A DNA stretch of 64,000 bases from Panthera uncia (taxonomy: Eukaryota > Chordata > Mammalia > Carnivora > Felidae), in the NCBI RefSeq assembly GCF_023721935.1, contig NC_064818.1, positions 72,045,504 through 72,109,503 of the forward strand. The letters run 5' to 3'. The translations under genes and the position numbers were made by a program. Below, in pieces: positions 1 to 10,337 of this stretch (position 1 is its first letter; every line of letters begins with the position of its first letter). The notes under the pieces were generated by a model. It searched no databases and was not told the origin of the DNA. It worked only from the letters and a program-made list of their open reading frames with translations.

Positions 1-364
1 GCCCTAAAAAGTAAAATGTATTAAAAAATAATTCCATCAGCCAGGAAAACAACTGTAGCCTTAGCTGGATGCCCCTGAAAAAATCCTAATTCATTCATTC
101 TTTTCTTCTCAAGCTGAGTGAGAACACTAGAACCAGGAAGAGGAAAGAGTATAAGGTATGTAGTGGGGTGGAGAAAACTGAGTGCAGTTAATTTGGATAT
201 TACATTAACAATATACACATAATATGCAAAATAACATCCAATTGCTTGGAATCAAGAACTCAGGCACGTTTTGAAAAAAACATTGAGTTACTGTTTATAC
301 TATTTAACAAAACCCCAAATAAACAGAAGTTTTACCATATGGGGTATTTTTTCGGAAAAACTTT
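1..364. other. anonymous AT-rich sequence
   Basis: AT-rich non-coding sequence at the left edge. I see no repeat family, no splice-flanked reading frame and no promoter. It ends at the target-site duplication of the first SINE. Confidence 0.5.
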
Positions 365-380
365 TATGACAAACCTTTTT

Positions 381-412
381 AAAAATTTTTTTTAATGTTT
401 ATTTATTTTTGA

Positions 413-451
<39 letters not shown>

Positions 452-618
452 TGTGAGTGGGGGAGGGGCAGAGAGAGAGGTACACACAGAATCCAAAGCA
501 AGCTCCAGGCTCCAAGCTGTCAGCACAGAGCCCGACGCGGGGCTCGAACTCACAAACCGCAAGATCATGACCTGAGCCGAAGTCGGCCGCCCCACCGACT
601 GAGACACCCAGGTGCCCC
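381..618 (-). mobile_element. CAN SINE (SINEC_Fc-like), full length
   Basis: Reverse-oriented tRNA-derived carnivore SINE. On the + strand it starts with the T-rich complement of the A-tail, runs through an expanded (GA)n block at 415-446 and ends at ...CACCCAGGTGCCCC. Flanking direct repeats (about 365-380 and 619-634, TATGACAAACCTTT versus TGTGACAAATCTTT) are the imperfect target-site duplication left by L1-driven insertion. Overlapping short ORFs on both strands are SINE sequence, not genes. Confidence 0.95.
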
Positions 619-832
619 TGTGACAAATCTTTAGAAAATTATTAATCATTTTTCTAACCTCAGGAGTACAAAACAATAAACATCACAGGCTCAATCTCTG
701 ACAGCTGGGGCTGTTGACCATTATAAAAATTAGGAAAGCCTTTGTACCGAAAAGGATTTTGTTTTAGAGAAAATTTCTGATTCATGAAGTTGTTTTTTTC
801 TACTTGACCTGTCTGTAAAAAGTGGATATGCT

Positions 833-1041
833 GGGGCGCCTAGGTGGCTCAGTCGGTTAAGCGTCTTACCTCGCCTCAGGTCATGATCTTACCGTCTGTG
901 AGTTCGAGCCCCGAGTCAGGCTCTGTGCTGACAGCTCGGAGCCTGGAGCCTGCTTCGTATTCTGTGCCTCCCTCTCTCTCTGCCCCTCCCCTGCTCATGC
1001 TCTGTCTCAAAAATAAATAAAAACATTAAAGTTGTTTTTTA
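833..1041 (+). mobile_element. CAN SINE (SINEC_Fc-like), full length
   Basis: Begins GGGGCGCCTAGGTGGCTCAG, keeps the B-box-like GTTCGAGCC segment of its tRNA ancestor, then a CT-rich region and an AAATAAATAAAAACATTAAA tail. Target-site duplication AAAAAGTGGATATGCT at 817-832 recurs at about 1042-1057 with one change. Confidence 0.95.
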
Positions 1042-1059
1042 AAAAAGTGGATACGCTGG

Positions 1060-1445
1060 ATTATAAACTATTTTGTTTGCTTCTGTATTCCCAGTGCCTC
1101 TCACACTGCATATATAGAGGCAAGGTCAAATAGATATATGTTAAACGAATAAACCAGGAGTGAATAGCAATAATTCCAGTTAATTATGATTTTAGTGGAC
1201 TTTAGTTATGTATTTTGGTAAAACTTGGTGTTCATTAAGGAATGAGATTAAACCGTATGAAATTACCATCCTGCAGATCAAAACCAGGCGTATATTAGTA
1301 ATTTCATATGGTCTCACCTAATCCATATCTGACCTAGAATTTTAAAATAACATTTACTGTTTCAGGCCTGTGGCTCGATAGGATATTATCCTATACCCAG
1401 TTGAACTCCAGCCAGCGTGACACTTCTTGATAACAAAGCACCGTG
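1060..1445. other. anonymous sequence between SINE and MIR
   Basis: AT-rich unique-looking DNA with no recognised repeat and no supported gene. Confidence 0.4.
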
Positions 1446-1449
1446 GTTC

Positions 1450-1672
1450 GTGGCGAAAGCCTTGGAGAGATAAAACCATGTTCAAATCTCGGCTCTACCT
1501 TCTCCGAGTTGTGTGGCCTTGAGCAAATTACATAATTTCTCTGAGCTGAAACGCCCTCATCTACGAAACGAGGATAATGCTTCCCTTACAGGGGTGAAAT
1601 GAAGATCAACTGTGATGTCCGAGGACTTGGCACAGTGCCTACCCCATAGTAAATGATCAATGAATGGTTTCT
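1450..1672 (+). repeat. MIR SINE relic
   Basis: Ancient mammalian-wide tRNA-derived SINE. It carries the MIR core order: a CTCGGCTCTACC-like segment, GTGTGGCCTTGAGCAAATTAC, a TCTCTGAGC block, a diverged ATCTGTAAAATG counterpart, and a 3' GGCACAGTGCCTACCCCATAGTAA end. Heavily diverged, without visible target duplications. Confidence 0.85.
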
Positions 1673-1687
1673 GCTACTCTCAGCACG

Positions 1688-1712
1688 ATTAATTAATTAA
1701 TTAATTAATTTT
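1688..1712. repeat. (AATT)n microsatellite
   Basis: Six tandem AATT units directly after the MIR 3' end, the usual place for simple repeats to grow from a retroposon tail. Confidence 0.9.
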
Positions 1713-1809
1713 GCTTGCCTCTCTCTAGGATATTTAACTTCCTGCCATTTCACAACCAATTTACAGTGGTAGATAGTTGTGATCGATGTGACTAGTGTTC
1801 TGCTTCTGG

Positions 1810-1985
1810 GAGGGAATATCGACCCAGAGGAGGCAGGGAGGAGCGGTGGGGGCTGAAAAGGTTCTGTGTCGTCATCTGAGTGATGGCCGCACGGGTGTAC
1901 AACTGTGTAAAGCATCATTGCGGTGCAGTTAGGATTAGTGGGTTTCCTGTGTGTATAACTCAGTAAGATCTTTGCCTGTAAGGCG
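1810..1985 (+). repeat. possible old L1M 3' end fragment
   Basis: Order of GTTCTGTGTCGTCATCTGAGTG, then CACGGGTGTACAACTGTGTAAA, resembles the 3' UTR of mammalian-wide L1M elements. Strongly diverged and not certain. Confidence 0.4.
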
Positions 1986-2080
1986 GGGAGAAGCTGTTTC
2001 AATACCTAGCACCATGAACGGAGGGGATTCTAAGGACCGCATCTTGTTTTAGGAAGGTGCCCATAGCTTCATGTAGAATG

Positions 2081-2100
2081 CCCCTCCCCCCACCCTCCCC
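2081..2100 (-). other. putative G-quadruplex motif (minus strand)
   Basis: Four C-runs of three or more with single-base loops on the + strand give a canonical quadruplex motif on the minus strand. No CpG island or promoter is evident around it. Confidence 0.5.
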
Positions 2101-2452
2101 GCCGGCGCCACCCTCCTGCCTCCCTCTCTGCCCGGGGAATCCTTAGCCCCTGCACACACCCCCAGCATGCCAGGCAGACATGCTCATGAAATGGGAAAAG
2201 GAGACATTTATAGGTAATCTGATGAACAGCAAAGTGCACATTCTGTATGTATATAGAGTGTGTGTGTCAGTGGGGCTCGAGGGACAGTACAGGTTCAAGC
2301 TTGTGAACTCCTTGTCTTTGGCGAATTAGCCAGTCAATACTGGATGTTAATTTAGTTGAGTGATTGCCATCAGTACTCATAAAAATAAATTTTAGAAAAA
2401 AGGCTGATATTCCTTATTGGCGTATAACCTTTCTCTTCCTCTCTCCCTCCCG

Positions 2453-2485
2453 CCCCCCCCCCCCCCCCCCCCACACACACACACT
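2453..2485. repeat. poly-C followed by (CA)n
   Basis: A run of about 20 C followed by seven CA units. The exact C count is liable to sequencing error. Confidence 0.9.
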
Positions 2486-2489
2486 GATA

Positions 2490-4105
2490 TTTAGGATATT
2501 CATTTTATTTAACTCCTCCTATAACTATAATCAAGGATTTCTCTCACCCTGTTCTCTGCAACATCTCTGTTCCCAGTAGACTTCCCCACAGCTTTCCTCT
2601 GGGCTGGATTTGTGGACACCACGCACACATACACAAGAAGCCTGGACTTTTCTATGGAAGCCATTAAAACAAATGCCTACCTCAGCACAAATGAGTATGT
2701 TTAGGGACTCAGGTTTCCACATGGCCTAAAACACTTCGAGTTGGGGAGAGGAAATGGAGAAAGTTTCCCTTGGATGTACAGCAGAATACAAATCGACCAG
2801 CTTGGCCCTTACGGCAGTCGTACAGATATTACCATGGTTTAACCTTCCTGGAACCTTTTGAGCCTCATGGAGCAGAATGGAAGAAGGTCTTTAATCAGGA
2901 CCCTCCCCATCACCATCCCCTCCACACCTCTCAAAAGCCACGCCAGCAGTGAGATGGTCAATCACCCCAAACCGTTGTTAGATTTGCGTCTTCCTCCGAA
3001 GAAAGGGAATATTTGTTTCGATTCCCACCATACATCACTTTCTGAATATGATTTCAGTCATGATTTCCTATGTGCCTGGGTAAAGGCAAGAGTGGAAATA
3101 AAGAACAAACCCAATAAAGACCAAACCAAAAGCACATGTCCCGAAGGGGCGCACACCAGGCGAACGATGGCTGTTAAACAGATGCACCCACCGAAATGTA
3201 AAATATTCCGCAACATTTGGGCAGCTTTGAAATGCTACACTTTCTGGTGTTCATCTGTTAATCGTCTGATGGGACTTCTCAGCTCACCAGAAGGGACCGG
3301 CTCTTCTTTCTACATTCACACAACTGGAAGGCGCATAAAATTCAGCGGCCAGAGTGACAAATAGGCTGGAAAGATAGCCAACAAGCCACCCAAGGAAGAA
3401 AGAAACAAAGAAAGGACCAGAGAGAGAGAGTGAGAGGGCTATTTTTACCCACCTTCACTTCCAACTGAATCTCGCTGTATGTATTTTCCAGGATATAAGC
3501 TTTTCTTTGAGTTACTTTCAAGATAAGTCGTAAAACTATAATCATATTAATGATTAATGGCACCAGGGAAGCAAAGTGACATAATGAAAAGATTTAAGGT
3601 TCTACACAAAAGTATTTAAAGATTCTCTTAGGAAATCCATCTACTTTAAATAGTATTTTTGAAAGCAAAGAAACCATCAACAGCACTAAATTTAACACCA
3701 AAGACAAAATGCCTCCGCCGCCATCATTCTAGCTAGTTCTTACAGAGCGGCGCCCCTCCAGATATGAAGGAATTGGAAAAAAACTGTTTCTAGACAACAA
3801 TAGTAATCCTAACCAGAGAGACGAGGCACGTCTAATATGATACTCGCAAGACACATGGTGGGAGCAGGAAATAAACTAGATCTGGCCACTGTGCTAGGTA
3901 TGCCGTCCCTTCATGAGCAAGTGTCTCCACTGTGGCCGGAGACCAACGCGAGCAACCGAGCAGCGAGGCAGGGAAACCTGGGTGGGTAGATTACCTCCAA
4001 AGAACATTTTTCTATTTTTCAGAGGGCCAGAGTGTCCAAAGGTGGACTAGGCTGTCCACAGAGGTGGTGAGGTTTCTGCTGTTGGCACGATTCAAGCAGA
4101 GGCTA
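2490..4105. other. anonymous sequence, no gene supported
   Basis: About 1.6 kb without a recognised repeat. A 168-codon open frame on + (2858-3364) has no recognisable domain, no convincing splice sites and basic, low-information composition. It is compatible with chance in a window this size. A short GA-rich patch lies at 3418-3436. Confidence 0.45.
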
Positions 4106-4109
4106 GTGG

Positions 4110-4221
4110 ATGTGATGGGCCAGACCAGCTGCACGTTACAATCCCCTGGGGGAGCTTGAAAACCATTCCTAATTACTGGCTGCACCTGCTAGAAGGGGAC
4201 TCGGGCAACCGTGTTTTTAAA
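4110..4221 (+). repeat. MER5-type DNA transposon relic, left part
   Basis: Non-autonomous hAT-Charlie relic (MER5A-like): GCACGTTACAATCCCCTGGGG, then AGCTTGAAAA and a C-rich centre. Interrupted by a SINE; continues at 4422-4470. Confidence 0.7.
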
Positions 4222-4421
4222 GATTTTTTAAAAGTGTAGTTATTTATTTTGAGAAAGAGAGGGAGAGAGCAGGGGAAGGGCAGAGAGAGAGAATCCCAAG
4301 GGGGGTCCGGCACCAGCAGGGCTGAGCCCCATGTCAGGACTCACACTCATGAATTGTGAGATCATGCCCTGAGCCCAAGCCAAGATGGGATGCTTAAGGG
4401 ACGGAGCCACCCAGGTGCCCC
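4222..4421 (-). mobile_element. CAN SINE inserted in MER5 relic
   Basis: Reverse orientation: T-rich start, GAGAAAGAGAGGGAGAG block, end ...GCCACCCAGGTGCCCC. Diverged target duplication: CAACCGTGTTTTTAAAG on the left, CATCCATATTTTTTAAAG on the right. Older and more diverged than most SINEs here. Confidence 0.92.
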
Positions 4422-4470
4422 AGGCATCCATATTTTTTAAAGCTCCCTAGGTGATTGGAGTCACTCAGAG
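4422..4470 (+). repeat. MER5-type relic, right part
   Basis: GGCATCCATATTTTTTAAAG then CTCCCTAGGTGATTGGAGT, the second half of the MER5 palindromic element, resuming after the SINE. Confidence 0.65.
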
Positions 4471-4514
4471 GTGGCGGGGGGAGGGGGCTGTGTCAACACT
4501 TGAGAGCCCCGGCA

Positions 4515-4700
4515 GACTTGCTCAGTGCTTTTCAGACTTTCTGTGCCCACACAGCACCTGGCCTGCTTTTAAAATGCAGATTCTGATGCTTGGGAGCCGG
4601 GATGTGACCTGAAGCTCTGCATTTCTAACAAGCTCTAGGCTGAGGCCCAGGCTTGCTGGTCCAGGAACCATGCTAGGAGTAGCCAGACGGTCCCGGATGA
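4515..4700 (+). repeat. second MER5-type relic
   Basis: Contains TTTTAAAATGCAGATTCTGATGC, GCATTTCTAACAAGCTC and a GCTGGTCCAGGAACCATGCT-like end, all typical MER5A segments. Lies right after the first MER5 copy. Confidence 0.75.
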
Positions 4701-4934
4701 CTTAGTCTTCTCCAATCCTGAGTTCCTAGGGGATGAGGCATCATTTGGGGGCAGAAAACAGGGGACAGTGATTAACAGGGACGAGCCCTGCTCCTTCATT
4801 GGCCGCAGGCTGAAAGCAAATCACGTCTTATTCCTGAGCCTCAGTTTCTCCATCTGAAGAGAAAAGGGGCTTGTAAAGCGCTGCAGGGCTTCCTCCAGTT
4901 CTCACAGAAGCTCTGTTGAAATCAGCAAAGCCTC

Positions 4935-5137
4935 CGGTCGGTTGAGCGTCCGACTTGGGCTCAGGTCATGATCTCGTGGTTTGTGGGTTCGAGCCCTGCG
5001 TCGGGCTCTGTGCTGACAGCTCAGAGCCTGGAACCTGCTTCGGATTCCGTGTCTCCCTCTCTCTCTCTGCCCTTGCTCTGCTCACACTCTGTCTCTCTCT
5101 CCCTCAAGAATAAATAAACACTAAAAATTTTTAAAAA
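4935..5137 (+). mobile_element. CAN SINE, 5'-truncated, perfect TSD
   Basis: Starts inside the tRNA-like head at CGGTCGGTTGAGCG, so the first 20 or so bases of the family consensus are missing. Even so, it is bounded by a perfect 17-bp duplication (4918-4934 and 5138-5154, GAAATCAGCAAAGCCTC). The tail is AATAAATAAACACTAAAAA. Confidence 0.95.
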
Positions 5138-5349
5138 GAAATCAGCAAAGCCTCTAGGAATCGAGAGTCCACAATTTCTGAGAAGCCTGGCTGCAAGGCA
5201 GGCTGTGGGAAGGCTTCAGGGACTTTCCTCTCGACTCACAGGCTCCAGAATTATGCCTGTGTCCTTGTCCTTCACCAATCTGCCTTGGTCCTGATATACA
5301 TTGACCAGAGATGGTTTGAAAAAGGAACATCCACGTATTTGCTGATTCA

Positions 5350-5610
5350 CATATTTGCATGGAGTACCCAGAAAGGTGGAAACTGGTGACAAGAGTGAAA
5401 AATACCCAGTTCCTGCCTTCCAGGAGCTTCCTGTCTGGTAGAGCAGCAGGTCGCAGGAACAGAGGTGTACAAGGAAGGGCCCAATGGCGCTGACGCGAGT
5501 CTAGACGGGAAGGCCGGTTCTCCCAAAGGGGGGCATGTCAGGAAAGCTTGAGGCCTGGGGGTACCAGGAGGGAGTGGTTGAGCCCCATGGAGAGATGGGG
5601 CCAGGCTTGA
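5350..5610. repeat. possible ancient L2/CR1-like fragment
   Basis: The segment with AGTGAAAAATACCCAGTTCCTGCC, CCAGGAGCTTCCTGTCTGGTAGA and AGAGCAGCAGG resembles a common mammalian-wide ancient repeat. Diverged; family assignment is tentative. Confidence 0.4.
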
Positions 5611-5896
5611 GGGACACATATGGGCCAGGGGAAATTCGATGTTTGCCCGCAACAATAGTCATTAGTATCTTTTAGTCCTTCACTTAGATGAGGGGTTGAA
5701 TGCTGTGGTGGGGGGTGGGGTAGAGATAAGGACCCTCTCCCCCTCCGGTGGCATCACCTTTTGTCCCAGCAGTTCAGTGCTGGACCCAACTCACGAAAGG
5801 CCCGGCCGCCAGGTAGACTCATCTCACTAGGAAAAACTTTCAGAAGTGTCTGTGCAATCGTTCTACCAGGTATTTAACCGACGGCTACAAAAATGC

Positions 5897-6008
5897 TGAT
5901 TCAAAGGGGCACATGCACCCCGATATTTATAGCAGTGCTATAAACAGTACCCAAATTATGGAAAGAGCCCAAATGTCTACCAACTGATGAATAGACAAAG
6001 AATAAGTG

Positions 6009-6049
<41 letters not shown>

Positions 6050-6488
6050 AATACTACTCAGCGATCAAAAAGAATGAAGTCTTGCCATTTGCAACAATGT
6101 GGAGGGAACTCGAATGTATTACGCTAAGTGAAATAAGTCAGAGGAAGGCAGATATATGATTTTACTCCTATGTGGAAATTAAGAAACAAAACAGATGAAC
6201 ACAGGGGAAGGGAAGGAAAAATAAGATAAAAACAGAGAGGGAGGCAAACCATAAGCGACTCGTAAATACAGAGAACAAACTGAGGGTTGCTGGAGGGGAC
6301 TGGGGGGGGCGGTAAATGGGTGATGGGCATTAAAGGAGGGCACTTATTGGGATGAGCACTGGGTGTTATATGTAATTGATGAATCACTAAATTCTACTCC
6401 TGTAACCGTTATTACACTATATATTAGCTGACTTGGATTTCAATTAAAAAGAAAAAGAAAAAGAGAAAAAGAAAAAGAAAAAGAAAAA
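5897..6488 (+). mobile_element. L1 3' end (carnivore type), 5'-truncated
   Basis: About 590 bp of the 3' end of a LINE-1. It covers the last part of ORF2 (CACATGCACCCCGATATTTA, ATAGCAGTGCTAT, ACTACTCAGCGATCAAAAAG) and the 3' UTR (GGGATGAGCACTGGGTGTTA, AATTCTACTCCTGTAACC). The A-rich tail is (AAAAAG)n. A short duplication AAAAATGCT at 5888-5896 and about 6489-6497 marks the ends. No intact protein remains. The (CA)n block at 6010-6048 has expanded inside it. Confidence 0.92.
6010..6048. repeat. (CA)n microsatellite inside L1
   Basis: About 19 uninterrupted CA units within the L1 ORF2/3' region, at a spot where other carnivore L1 copies carry a TA-rich stretch. Likely polymorphic. Confidence 0.95.
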
Positions 6489-6493
6489 GAAAA
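6430..6493 (+). repeat. (AAAAAG)n L1 tail
   Basis: A-rich hexamer repeat forming the 3' tail of the L1 copy. Confidence 0.9.
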
Positions 6494-6499
6494 ATGCTA

Positions 6500-8500
6500 T
6501 CAGACACCTCAACAAAAAGGCAAAAGGAAGTGTCTGCGGTCCTGGGGCATGGCCTTGGGTCTCTGGCAGGCCAGGACACGTCGGTCAGCCTCCCCACAGC
6601 TCCTGGGCTACCTCTGACTTCAGCTGTAGTTTCGGGGACAGTGTCTGCGTGAGCGGACAGCCTCCCACCTCCAGGGAGGTTGCGTCTCTTTTCTGCTGAG
6701 AAGCTTCCTCCGAAGTCTCAGGAAGTCAGTTCTCCGAATGGGTGGATGGCCCAGCCTCCTCTCCTTTGGGGCGACAATTCTGAGGTATATCCCGCATGAT
6801 TCCTCAGAGCGCCCCAGTGGGGCGAACCCCGGTTGTCTGTGGCAGTAAGCTTCACAGAAGGAAGCTTGAGGAAGATGTCATCGACCTGCTGATTTTGCCT
6901 CGCACGACCCTGGGGATTCTGGGACCAAGGGCATCTTACGGAGATGGGAGTTTGCCTGAGATCAGTCACTACCTCCATTCGTCAACAAAGGTGGAAGGCA
7001 GCTTTTGAAGTGTGGCTTCACCCCCACCCTCCCCACCCCCTGGGCTCGACGACATTCAAAATTCAGTCACTGTCACCAGCAAATCCCCGTGAGCAGGAAA
7101 AAAATCCCATCCTTCTCTCCCTACTTGCAAAGGTGTTTAAGATATCTAAATATTTTAAAGGTGTCTGGGAGGATTGGATTCTTTTCTTAGTGGTAACTTG
7201 ATGAATAAATGATGCCCTAATTTCAGTTTAATTATTGTCTAATGCTCTCTAATTCATTTCAGACGGGTGTTTAGCTTCTTTCCAACTTGACAACCTTTCA
7301 GGCAAAACTGATCAAAAAAGCCGGAGCTTTCTTTACATAGGAACGGATTAGTTGTCTCTAGATATCAACTCAAGAGAAATAGCTGTTCAAATCCCTGATA
7401 TTTTTTGGCACTTTGTAAATTTAAACCCATCCAAAACACATCTTTAAAAAATATTTTAAGCGAGGGAGGGATTCTGTGCGTGGAGTCAGAGATTTTGTTC
7501 AGCCAAGTTTGAGCACGGAGCAGATTTTTACGGTTGAATTATAAGCCCCTGAAAATAGGTTTATTATGGAAGTGTGAACACACAACTATAGCCTATAGCA
7601 ACATGAATGGCCCTGTTATCATAATGCTTGAATCCTCTCCTCTGTGCTGAATCGGCAAAGCAAGACACCTGCTTTGGCCTTTTTGCTAATACATGTCAGT
7701 GTCAGTTAACAGCTTGTGTCCCTCTTTAGAAAGATGCCCCAAAGTTTTTAGTAATCCTTGCATTGCTAGGGACCCCTATGTCTGCCTCTCAGGAATTAAT
7801 CTATCATTTATAGTAGAATACTTGGTGACATTAGAAATACATTCTCTTGGAAGGAGAAATGGGGGGTTGGAGGGAGTTTTGCATTAATTGTGACTGTGTT
7901 GTTTGTGCAGGTTTTTAACTGCCAGCTAGAGAGCAAGTTTCTCTCGCCACACAGAAAGGTAAACCCTGCAGGTCCTCAGGGCCGGGAAAGAGAGTTTGGT
8001 ACATATAAGGGGAATCTCAGTTTGAGATCCTATCAATTGCCCGGAGGTCAAATGCTTACATTCTCTGGGGTCTGAAGTTTTCCCTAAGAAGTCTACATGT
8101 TTATTTTCTGGTATATGTGGGGTTTTTTTTAACTACAAAGCGAAACATTTGGAATTCTATTGCACGGAACTCATACGATTTCCATAACAGAATTAAAATT
8201 ACACTCAGCTGCAGGGTGAATCTCCATTGTGATTGGCTGGAAAAGGCAGTCCCCAATTATGGGAGCTTGCTCGTGGAGGCTTGGTCTCTGGGTAAAAAAA
8301 AATCATAAACACCAGAGCTCCCTTCAACACGTGGCGAACTAAACCCTCGTGGAGGAATGTTTGACATTCGTCAACTCAATGTTGTCTAATACCCGTGAGC
8401 CAGAACCCTACTAACTAGAACACTTGGTTAATTATGCTTCGGTTTCCTGTCTTCCCCTCCAGCCCTCCACAATCCCTGGCTTGAGAACATAAAAACTCCT
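6500..8500. other. anonymous 2-kb sequence
   Basis: No recognised transposon and no supported gene. A C-rich patch with minus-strand quadruplex potential is at 7021-7040. A 48-bp segment at 7911-7958 is flanked by AG and GT dinucleotides but has no other exon evidence. The AT-rich part from 7140 to 7480 is unique-looking. Confidence 0.45.
7021..7040 (-). other. putative G-quadruplex motif (minus strand)
   Basis: CCCCCACCCTCCCCACCCCC on + gives four G-runs with single-base loops on the minus strand. Confidence 0.55.
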
Positions 8501-8504
8501 GGCA

Positions 8505-8620
8505 CTTACTGAGTGCTTACTGTGTGCTAGGCAGTATTGCAAGCACTTACTATGTATTTCATTCATAAAATCCCCCCAATAACCCTAGAAGTAGGTGCTA
8601 TCATTACCCGCACCCCCCCC
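8505..8620 (-). repeat. MIR/L2-type relic
   Basis: TACTGAGTGCTTACTGTGTGC, GCACTTACTATG, TTCATTCATAAAATCC, AATAACCCTAGAAGTAGGTGC and TATCATTACCC follow the order of a reverse-oriented MIR 3' half. It breaks off at a C-rich run at 8614. Confidence 0.8.
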
Positions 8621-8734
8621 CCGCCCCGCTTTTTTTCCCTACCCGTGAGGAAATGAGCTTAGCAGCCAAGCAGAAATGTTAGGAGCTCCTGCTTTGCTTA
8701 CGGACCCCTCCAGGTTTGCATTCCAGCTGGACCA

Positions 8735-8850
8735 GGAAATAGCAGTGTGACCTAACGCAAGTCAATTAGGCTTTCTGTGCTTTAATCGCTACTAACATGT
8801 TATTTCTCTAAAATGGACATAACAATGTGAAATCATACCTAAGCTTTCTG
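8735..8850 (+). repeat. MIR relic
   Basis: GCAGTGTGACCTAACGCAAG, TTTCTGTGCTTTAATC and TAAAATGGACATAACAATG match the central part of a forward MIR. Diverged. Confidence 0.6.
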
Positions 8851-8859
8851 GAGACAAAC

Positions 8860-9480
8860 ACGTCTCTTTTAGCCCACAAGGGAATCCTATATTTTGATTG
8901 GTAAACACAGTTTAAAATTATATCGTTTCAGTTTATCGCCGATGAGTTTAGGCTTTCGTATTTTTCTCCAAAGATCGTGACATACCTCTAAGGGGTCCTG
9001 GTGTATCTGTGCGTGTGCCCGGGATGGAAGTGAGGAGTGGGAGACAGGGGATGGGAGGAGAGAGGAACCGGGAGCAAGACGGTCTTTCTCCTTTTGAGAG
9101 CAAGTGCTGCAATGACCATGTAAACCTGAGGCTGCCTAAGAGTGAAGCCAACGTGGAGCGGAACAGAGGACGTCAAGCCCCCAAGAACGTCATGTCATTC
9201 TTACACCTTGATCCAGCCCTACCTGAAGCAGAGCTCACCCCTTGCTCCTTCCTGGGTCATCACAATTACATGACATATATATTTGTCGCGCTCTGGCTAG
9301 TTTGATTTGGGTTTCTGTTACGTGAAATTAAAAGAAAAAAAAAGCAGCCTGTAACAAAACCCGATTCCATTTCTTCTCACCTCTGCCCTTTCACCAGTCA
9401 AATCTAATTGCAGAGATAGCACAGTCTGTAACCATCCATCCTTCTTTCCTTCTGTCCATCCACCCATTTCATTTGTCCAT
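8860..9480. other. anonymous sequence
   Basis: No recognised repeat or gene. A 98-codon frame on + (9009-9305) shows no domain. A (CCAT)-rich patch sits at 9435-9485. Confidence 0.4.
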
Positions 9481-9484
9481 CTAT

Positions 9485-9640
9485 CCATTTGTTCAACGGA
9501 CATCCGTTGGGCGCTCCAGGCCAGATGTGGCAAGAGCGAAGGTGAACGAGACACGCCTTGTTCCTGAAGGAGAGCCAGGCACACTCACAAAACTGCAAAC
9601 CTACTACGCTGCAGGAATGCATAGAAAAGTAGTCCTGTGA
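9485..9640. repeat. possible ancient L2-like fragment
   Basis: TTTGTTCAACGGACATCCGTTG, CGCTCCAGGCCAGATGTGGC and GTGAACGAGACACGCCTTGT follow the pattern of a common ancient mammalian repeat that begins with ATTCAACAAATATTTATTGAG. Tentative. Confidence 0.45.
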
Positions 9641-9644
9641 GTGG

Positions 9645-10080
9645 GATGGTGTGACTTTGGGGGAAATTTCTTCACATCTCTGTGTATCTTTCTTTTTTTA
9701 AGGTTTCTTAAAATATGGTGTAGATTAACTCTTAGGTTTTAATAGACTTTCCACCTTTTATTTTCGATCCCCTGCACTGAATAACGGTGCACAGATATTT
9801 GAATGAACACATGAGTTCTCAAACTTTGGGCCCCCTCCTCGTGCACGCACCCTTTGCACGGTCCCAACAGACTCCAGCCTGAGGTCAGAGGAGAAAAGTA
9901 TCGAGTATGCTCAATATTTAAACAATTTGAAACCCCCTGTTACTTCTGCTATGGAGACACGGATTTATCTCCTGGTGAGGCGGAGGGGTCCTTTCTCAAG
10001 AGCTCCTCACAGCAATCCATCAATCTCCTAGTGAGTGCCCTTTAAACACAGGTAGACACCCAGCATCAAATGGATGTTAT
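9645..10080. other. anonymous sequence
   Basis: No repeat family or gene recognised. The start (9816-9830, GTTCTCAAACTTTGG) resembles the terminal inverted repeat of a MER5-type element, but the body does not clearly match. Confidence 0.35.
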
Positions 10081-10097
10081 TTAAAACATGTGCTTTA

Positions 10098-10276
10098 AAA
10101 AAAACCTTTTTAATGTTTGTTTATCTTTGAGAGAGACGGAGAGACAGAATCCAAAGCAGGCTCCAGGCTCTGAGCTGTCGGCACAGAGCCTGACGCGGGG
10201 CTCAAACCCACAAACTGTGAGATCACAACCTGAGTCAAAGTCAGATGCTTAGCCCGCTGAGCCACCCAGGCGCCCC
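10098..10276 (-). mobile_element. CAN SINE, reverse
   Basis: T-rich start with AATGTTTGTTTATCTTTGAGAG, short GA block, end GCCACCCAGGCGCCCC. Target duplication AAAACATGTGCTTTA (10083-10097) and AAAACTTGTGCTTTA (from about 10277). Shorter than average because the CT-rich segment is reduced. Confidence 0.95.
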
Positions 10277-10292
10277 AAAACTTGTGCTTTAT

Positions 10293-10337
10293 AAGACTAA
10301 AAGCACAGCTTTTTTTACAAGACTAAAAGCACGGCTT
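10293..10337. repeat. two-copy local tandem duplication
   Basis: A 19-bp unit (AAGACTAAAAGCACAGCTT) at 10293-10311 recurs at 10319-10337 with one substitution, giving a 26-bp period. Confidence 0.8.

Noticed and set aside
833..1041. tRNA-like head with an internal promoter box, as a possible tRNA gene
   Set aside because: It is the tRNA-derived head of a SINE; no cloverleaf gene stands alone.
2858..3364. 168-codon frame on +
   Set aside because: No domain, no splice or promoter context, and a length reachable by chance.
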